This document shows positions 4,972-7,735 of a stretch of DNA of 7,735 bases, in pieces. The stretch's first letter is position 1. Each line of letters opens with the position of its first letter. The notes beneath the pieces were generated by a model. It did not search any database, was not told where the DNA came from, and saw nothing but the letters and a program-made list of their open reading frames with translations. The position numbers were made by a program, and so were the translations under genes. The stretch is from an uncultured Collinsella sp. GTDB taxonomy: Bacteria; Actinomycetota; Coriobacteriia; Coriobacteriales; Coriobacteriaceae. The stretch is taken from NCBI GenBank assembly GCA_900544425.1, contig UQUX01000085.1, forward strand, positions 1 through 7,735, given 5' to 3'.

Positions 4972-6951
4972 TTAGTCAACTGCATCGAGCGCGTCGATCT
5001 GCGCAAGCCACAGATGCGAGCTGGCGTCACTCGGCATACGCCAATCACCGCGCGGGCTGAGTGTCACCGAGCCCACCTTGGGACCATCAGGCAGACAGCT
5101 GCGCTTAAACTGCTGGGCAAAGAAGCGACGGTAGAACGTACGCAACCACGTGTGAACGGTCTTGGCGTCGTAGACGCCCTCAAAGCTCTTGAGCGCCATG
5201 CGGTAGATCTTGCCCGGCTCAAAGCCAAAACGCAGCAGGTAATAGAGGAAGTAATCGTGCAGCTCGTACGGCCCCACCAAATCCTCGGTCTTCTGCGCAA
5301 TCTCGCCATCGCCCGTGGGCGGCAGAAGCTCGGGGGACACTGGCGTATCGAGGATATCGAGCAGGACCTCGGCAATGCGCCCACCAAAGACATCGGCCGC
5401 ATAGCGCACCAGATGGCGCACAAGCGTCTTGGGCACGCTCGCGTTGACGGCGTACATGCTCATGTGGTCGCCGTTATAGGTAGCCCAGCCGAGCGCCAGC
5501 TCCGACAGATCGCCCGTGCCGATGACAAAACCGCCAGCCTGGTTGGCCAGATCCATCAAAATCTGCGTACGCTCGCGCGCCTGGCTGTTCTCGTAGGTCA
5601 CGTCCTGCACGGCCGGATCGTGCTCAATGTCCTTGAAGTGCTGTTCCACAGCCGCGTGGATCGAAACCTCGCGGAAGCTCACACCCAGGTCGCGGGCAAG
5701 CGACTCGGCATTCGACTTGGTGCGATGCGTCGTGCCAAAGCCGGGCATGGACACGGCTGTGATACCGGTGCGCGGCAGCCCCAGTGCATCGAAGGCGCGA
5801 ACCGTCACGAGCAGCGCCAGCGTGGAGTCCAGGCCGCCTGAAAGACCGATGACTGCGGCCGTGGTACCCGTATGGGCAAGGCGGGTCTTGAGGCCGGCGG
5901 TCTGCAGGTCGAGGATGGTCTCGCAACGCTCGGCCAGGTCGCCATGGTCGGCCGGCACAAAGGGCGCGCGGGGGAAGACACGGTCGATGTCGAACGCATC
6001 GCGCAGGACAGGTTCATCTGCCGGCACGCCCTCAAACGAAAATTCAACGGTCGTGGCCTCCGGCGCATCGTCCGTGCGCGTCCACGTCGTCGAGCGACGG
6101 CGCTCGGCAACCAGGCGGTCAAGGTCAACGTCGGCGACGGCCATGTCGCAGGTAAGCAGCTTGGTCGCGGCGAGCTTGGAGCCGTTTTCGTAGACGAGGT
6201 TCTCCCCCGCAAAGACCATGTCGGTCGTGGACTCGCCCTCGCTCGCGTCTGCATAGGCATAGGCACAGTACAGGCGCGCACTCTGATTGGAGATGAGGCT
6301 GCGGCGGTAATCTGCCTTACCGATAATCTCGTCCGAGGCCGACGGATTGAGAATCACCGTCGCACCGGCAAGCGCCATCTCGGTCGAAGGGGGCGCCGGC
6401 ACCCACAGGTCCTCACAGACCTCAACGCCCAGCACCAGGTCCTCGGCGCCCTCATCACAGCAGCGGTAGACAAGCCCCGAACCCAGCGGAACCGGACCCT
6501 GACCGGCAAACTCGACCCACACAGGATCCGCAGGCGCCGGAGCAAACCAACGGCGCTCATAGAACTCGCCATAGTTGGGCAGATACTTCTTGGCCGTAAG
6601 ACCCAAAAGCTCACCCGCACAGCACACGGCGGCGCAGTTGTAGATGTTCTCGGCCACCGCCACGGGAAGACCGATGGTAAAGACAATCGGCAGCTCACGA
6701 GTCTCATCGAGGATATGCACCAGAGCAGCCTCGCAGGCATGCAGCAGCGTGCGGTTATGGAACAGGTCGGCCGCGGTATAGCCGGTCAGGTTAAGCTCGG
6801 GCAACACCAGCGCGCGAACGCCGCGCTCGGCAGCCTCGCGAACAGCCGTCAGTGCAACCTCGGCATTGCCCTCGACATCGGCCACGCGAATCTTGGGCGA
6901 AGCCGCCGCCACACGCAAAAAGCCATCAGACTGAGAAAGGTGAAGATTCAT
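4972..6951 (-). CDS. nadE: glutamine-dependent NAD(+) synthetase
   Basis: Makes NAD from deamido-NAD and ATP, with ammonia supplied by its own glutaminase; the last step of NAD synthesis, in the cytoplasm. The 659 residues are close to the long actinobacterial form (about 680 in M. tuberculosis). Seen, numbered from the chosen start: an N-terminal nitrilase-type glutaminase domain (about 10-275) with catalytic Glu52 in LPELNLTGY, Lys121 in TAKKYLPNY and Cys179 in GVEVCEDLW; then a C-terminal synthetase domain (about 330-600) with the ATP pyrophosphatase loop GLSGGLDSTL (369-378) and GTGDLSELALGWATYNGDHM (478-497). All key residues are present. ATG 6951 is preferred over 6978 because GGGAG (6963-6959) lies 7 nt upstream, while 6978 has no ribosome binding site. 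The gene is divergent from the membrane-protein gene at 7155 and is followed by a strong terminator. Confidence 0.96.
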   Translation of the reverse strand: MNLHLSQSDGFLRVAAASPKIRVADVEGNAEVALTAVREAAERGVRALVLPELNLTGYTAADLFHNRTLLHACEAALVHILDETRELPIVFTIGLPVAVAENIYNCAAVCCAGELLGLTAKKYLPNYGEFYERRWFAPAPADPVWVEFAGQGPVPLGSGLVYRCCDEGAEDLVLGVEVCEDLWVPAPPSTEMALAGATVILNPSASDEIIGKADYRRSLISNQSARLYCAYAYADASEGESTTDMVFAGENLVYENGSKLAATKLLTCDMAVADVDLDRLVAERRRSTTWTRTDDAPEATTVEFSFEGVPADEPVLRDAFDIDRVFPRAPFVPADHGDLAERCETILDLQTAGLKTRLAHTGTTAAVIGLSGGLDSTLALLVTVRAFDALGLPRTGITAVSMPGFGTTHRTKSNAESLARDLGVSFREVSIHAAVEQHFKDIEHDPAVQDVTYENSQARERTQILMDLANQAGGFVIGTGDLSELALGWATYNGDHMSMYAVNASVPKTLVRHLVRYAADVFGGRIAEVLLDILDTPVSPELLPPTGDGEIAQKTEDLVGPYELHDYFLYYLLRFGFEPGKIYRMALKSFEGVYDAKTVHTWLRTFYRRFFAQQFKRSCLPDGPKVGSVTLSPRGDWRMPSDASSHLWLAQIDALDAVD

Positions 6952-6999
6952 AAGAATGCTCCCGTGCGTAAACGCCATTCACAACAATTAGCAAGCCCT

Positions 7000-7005
7000 A
7001 TTGTA
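7000..7005 (-). promoter_or_regulatory. candidate -10 box for nadE
   Basis: TACAAT on the minus strand (5/6 to TATAAT) lies about 50 bases upstream of the nadE ATG at 6951 and would give a leader of about 40 nt. The -35 position at 17-bp spacing reads GCGGTT and is weak. That this promoter starts downstream of the ATG at 6978 is tenuous, but its likely start point near 6993 leaves only a very short leader for 6978, which also favours 6951. Confidence 0.45.
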
Positions 7006-7032
7006 GTTCAACCGCCGGGTGTAACCGCATCC

Positions 7033-7045
7033 CACCAACTTGGTG
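7033..7045. promoter_or_regulatory. 13-bp palindrome in divergent promoter region
   Basis: CACCAA (7033-7038) and TTGGTG (7040-7045) form a perfect 6-bp inverted repeat with a single central base. It lies just upstream of the nadE -35 position and just before the -35-like boxes of the plus-strand gene, where a regulator could act on both. No known NAD-metabolism operator (such as NrtR or NiaR) is recognised. Confidence 0.35.
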
Positions 7046-7050
7046 AGCTA

Positions 7051-7089
7051 TTGATAAGTTGATGGTATCTGTTAAATGTCACGTACGAT
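7051..7089 (+). promoter_or_regulatory. possible promoter for the membrane-protein gene
   Basis: Two weak combinations are visible: TTGATA (7051-7056) with TTAAAT (7072-7077), spacer 15, and TTGATG (7059-7064) with TACGAT (7084-7089), spacer 19. Neither has ideal spacing. TGATGG occurs three times here (7060-7065, 7097-7102, 7109-7114), the last two 12 bp apart, which could mark a direct-repeat operator. Confidence 0.25.
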
Positions 7090-7154
7090 TCACATCTGAT
7101 GGGTACCCTGATGGCTGCATGAAACGAAGCAGATTTACACCGGGAGGGCCCCGT

Positions 7155-7735
7155 ATGACAACCAAGTACACCGACGCGCCGCGCACGCGCGTCATGACAC
7201 CAGCCGCGCTCAACAACGGCGTTCACGAAAACCATTCCATCGGACAGACCATAGCCATCGCGCCCAAAAAGGGCCTGTTCGATGACATTTCCATTCCCCA
7301 GATCATCGCCGGCGCCGCAGCAGCCGCCACAAGCGTCGCGCTTGCTTCCAAGATCGGTATCGCCGGATCGGTGATCGGTGCCGCCGTGAGCTCGGTCATC
7401 ACCGTTGTGTCCTCGCAGGTCTACCGCCACTTTATCTCTGCCAGCGCCAAAGCCCTCAAAGGTACGCACGCCGACGTCGACTACCCCGCCGGCGCCTATG
7501 AGCCCGTTGAATTTAATGCCGAGGAGCACCTGGGCGGCGCCGCGACTACGCAGGAGATGCGCCAGATTGCGGGGCGCGCGACCACGGCGCGCGTTGCCCC
7601 CGACAGCTTGCGCGCCAAGGCGGCGGCAGAGCGCAGCCAGACGCAAAAGAAGGTCATCGTCTTCTCGATCGCCATCGCCATCGTCGCGGTCATTGCCTGT
7701 GCCGGCGCCATCCTTATCACCACCGCCGGTGAGGG
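7155..7735 (+). CDS. membrane protein of unknown function, 3' end beyond window
   Basis: The reading frame is open from ATG 7155 to the window edge, 193 codons with no stop, so the gene is incomplete here. GGGAGGG (7142-7148) lies 6 nt upstream, a strong ribosome binding site. Seen: a hydrophilic N-terminus (1-40); an Ala/Gly-rich hydrophobic stretch with small-residue spacing, IPQIIAGAAAAATSVALAS then IGIAGSVIGAAVSSVITVVSS (47-87), ending in QVYRHF; a polar linker (about 95-165) with basic patches before residue 166; and a clear single transmembrane helix VIVFSIAIAIVAVIACAGAI (167-186). The first stretch resembles a hydrophobic segment, rich in AGTVIGAA-like motifs, common in actinobacterial hypothetical membrane proteins. 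Topology of the rest is unknown. No enzyme motif is seen. Divergent from nadE; no functional link can be shown. Confidence 0.75.
   Translation, partial: MTTKYTDAPRTRVMTPAALNNGVHENHSIGQTIAIAPKKGLFDDISIPQIIAGAAAAATSVALASKIGIAGSVIGAAVSSVITVVSSQVYRHFISASAKALKGTHADVDYPAGAYEPVEFNAEEHLGGAATTQEMRQIAGRATTARVAPDSLRAKAAAERSQTQKKVIVFSIAIAIVAVIACAGAILITTAGE

Noticed and set aside
2538..6951. nadE, aminotransferase and ldh as one NAD-linked operon
   Set aside because: Gaps of 118 and 201 bp with a strong terminator and separate leader elements argue for separate control, though some readthrough is possible.

Overview
The window looks like chromosomal DNA from a GC-rich gut actinobacterium of the Coriobacteriia, most likely Collinsella or a close relative. 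This is inferred from the proteins: an actinobacterial-type long glutamine-dependent NAD synthetase, a clostridial/coriobacterial-type L-lactate dehydrogenase, an NA37 nucleoid-associated protein and a DUF2974 (Mbeg1-like) protein. Codons are strongly G/C-ending. No database search was possible.

Layout: five genes lie on the minus strand, so reading 5' to 3' runs from right to left: nadE (6951-4972), a class I aminotransferase (4853-3690), ldh (3488-2538), a DUF2974 alpha/beta-hydrolase-like gene (2423-1263) and an NA37 gene (1160-147). A sixth gene diverges from nadE on the plus strand at 7155 and runs off the right edge; it encodes a membrane protein of unknown function. Gaps are 100-200 bp and no gene overlaps another. 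Convincing intrinsic terminators follow NA37, ldh and nadE, so most genes are probably separate transcription units. The genes are housekeeping or metabolic. nadE makes NAD and ldh recycles NADH to NAD during fermentation, but the spacing and terminators argue against a single operon.

The main interest is between the genes. (1) A 31-bp imperfect-palindromic repeat occurs twice in the same orientation, 4 bp after the stop and 17 bp before the start of the DUF2974 gene, so it brackets that gene; it resembles REP-type elements. (2) A textbook terminator lies so close to the aminotransferase start (its U-tract ends 19 nt before the ATG) that it should be inside that gene's leader. An inverted-repeat structure precedes it, which suggests attenuation or readthrough control. 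(3) ldh has a strong leader hairpin and upstream palindromes, and its protein has Gln at both positions that bind fructose-1,6-bisphosphate in allosteric bacterial LDHs. (4) A 13-bp palindrome sits between the divergent nadE and membrane-protein promoters.

No phage, IS transposase, CRISPR array, tRNA or rRNA was seen. I found no clear multi-gene undescribed system; the unusual content is regulatory and repeat structure around ordinary genes.
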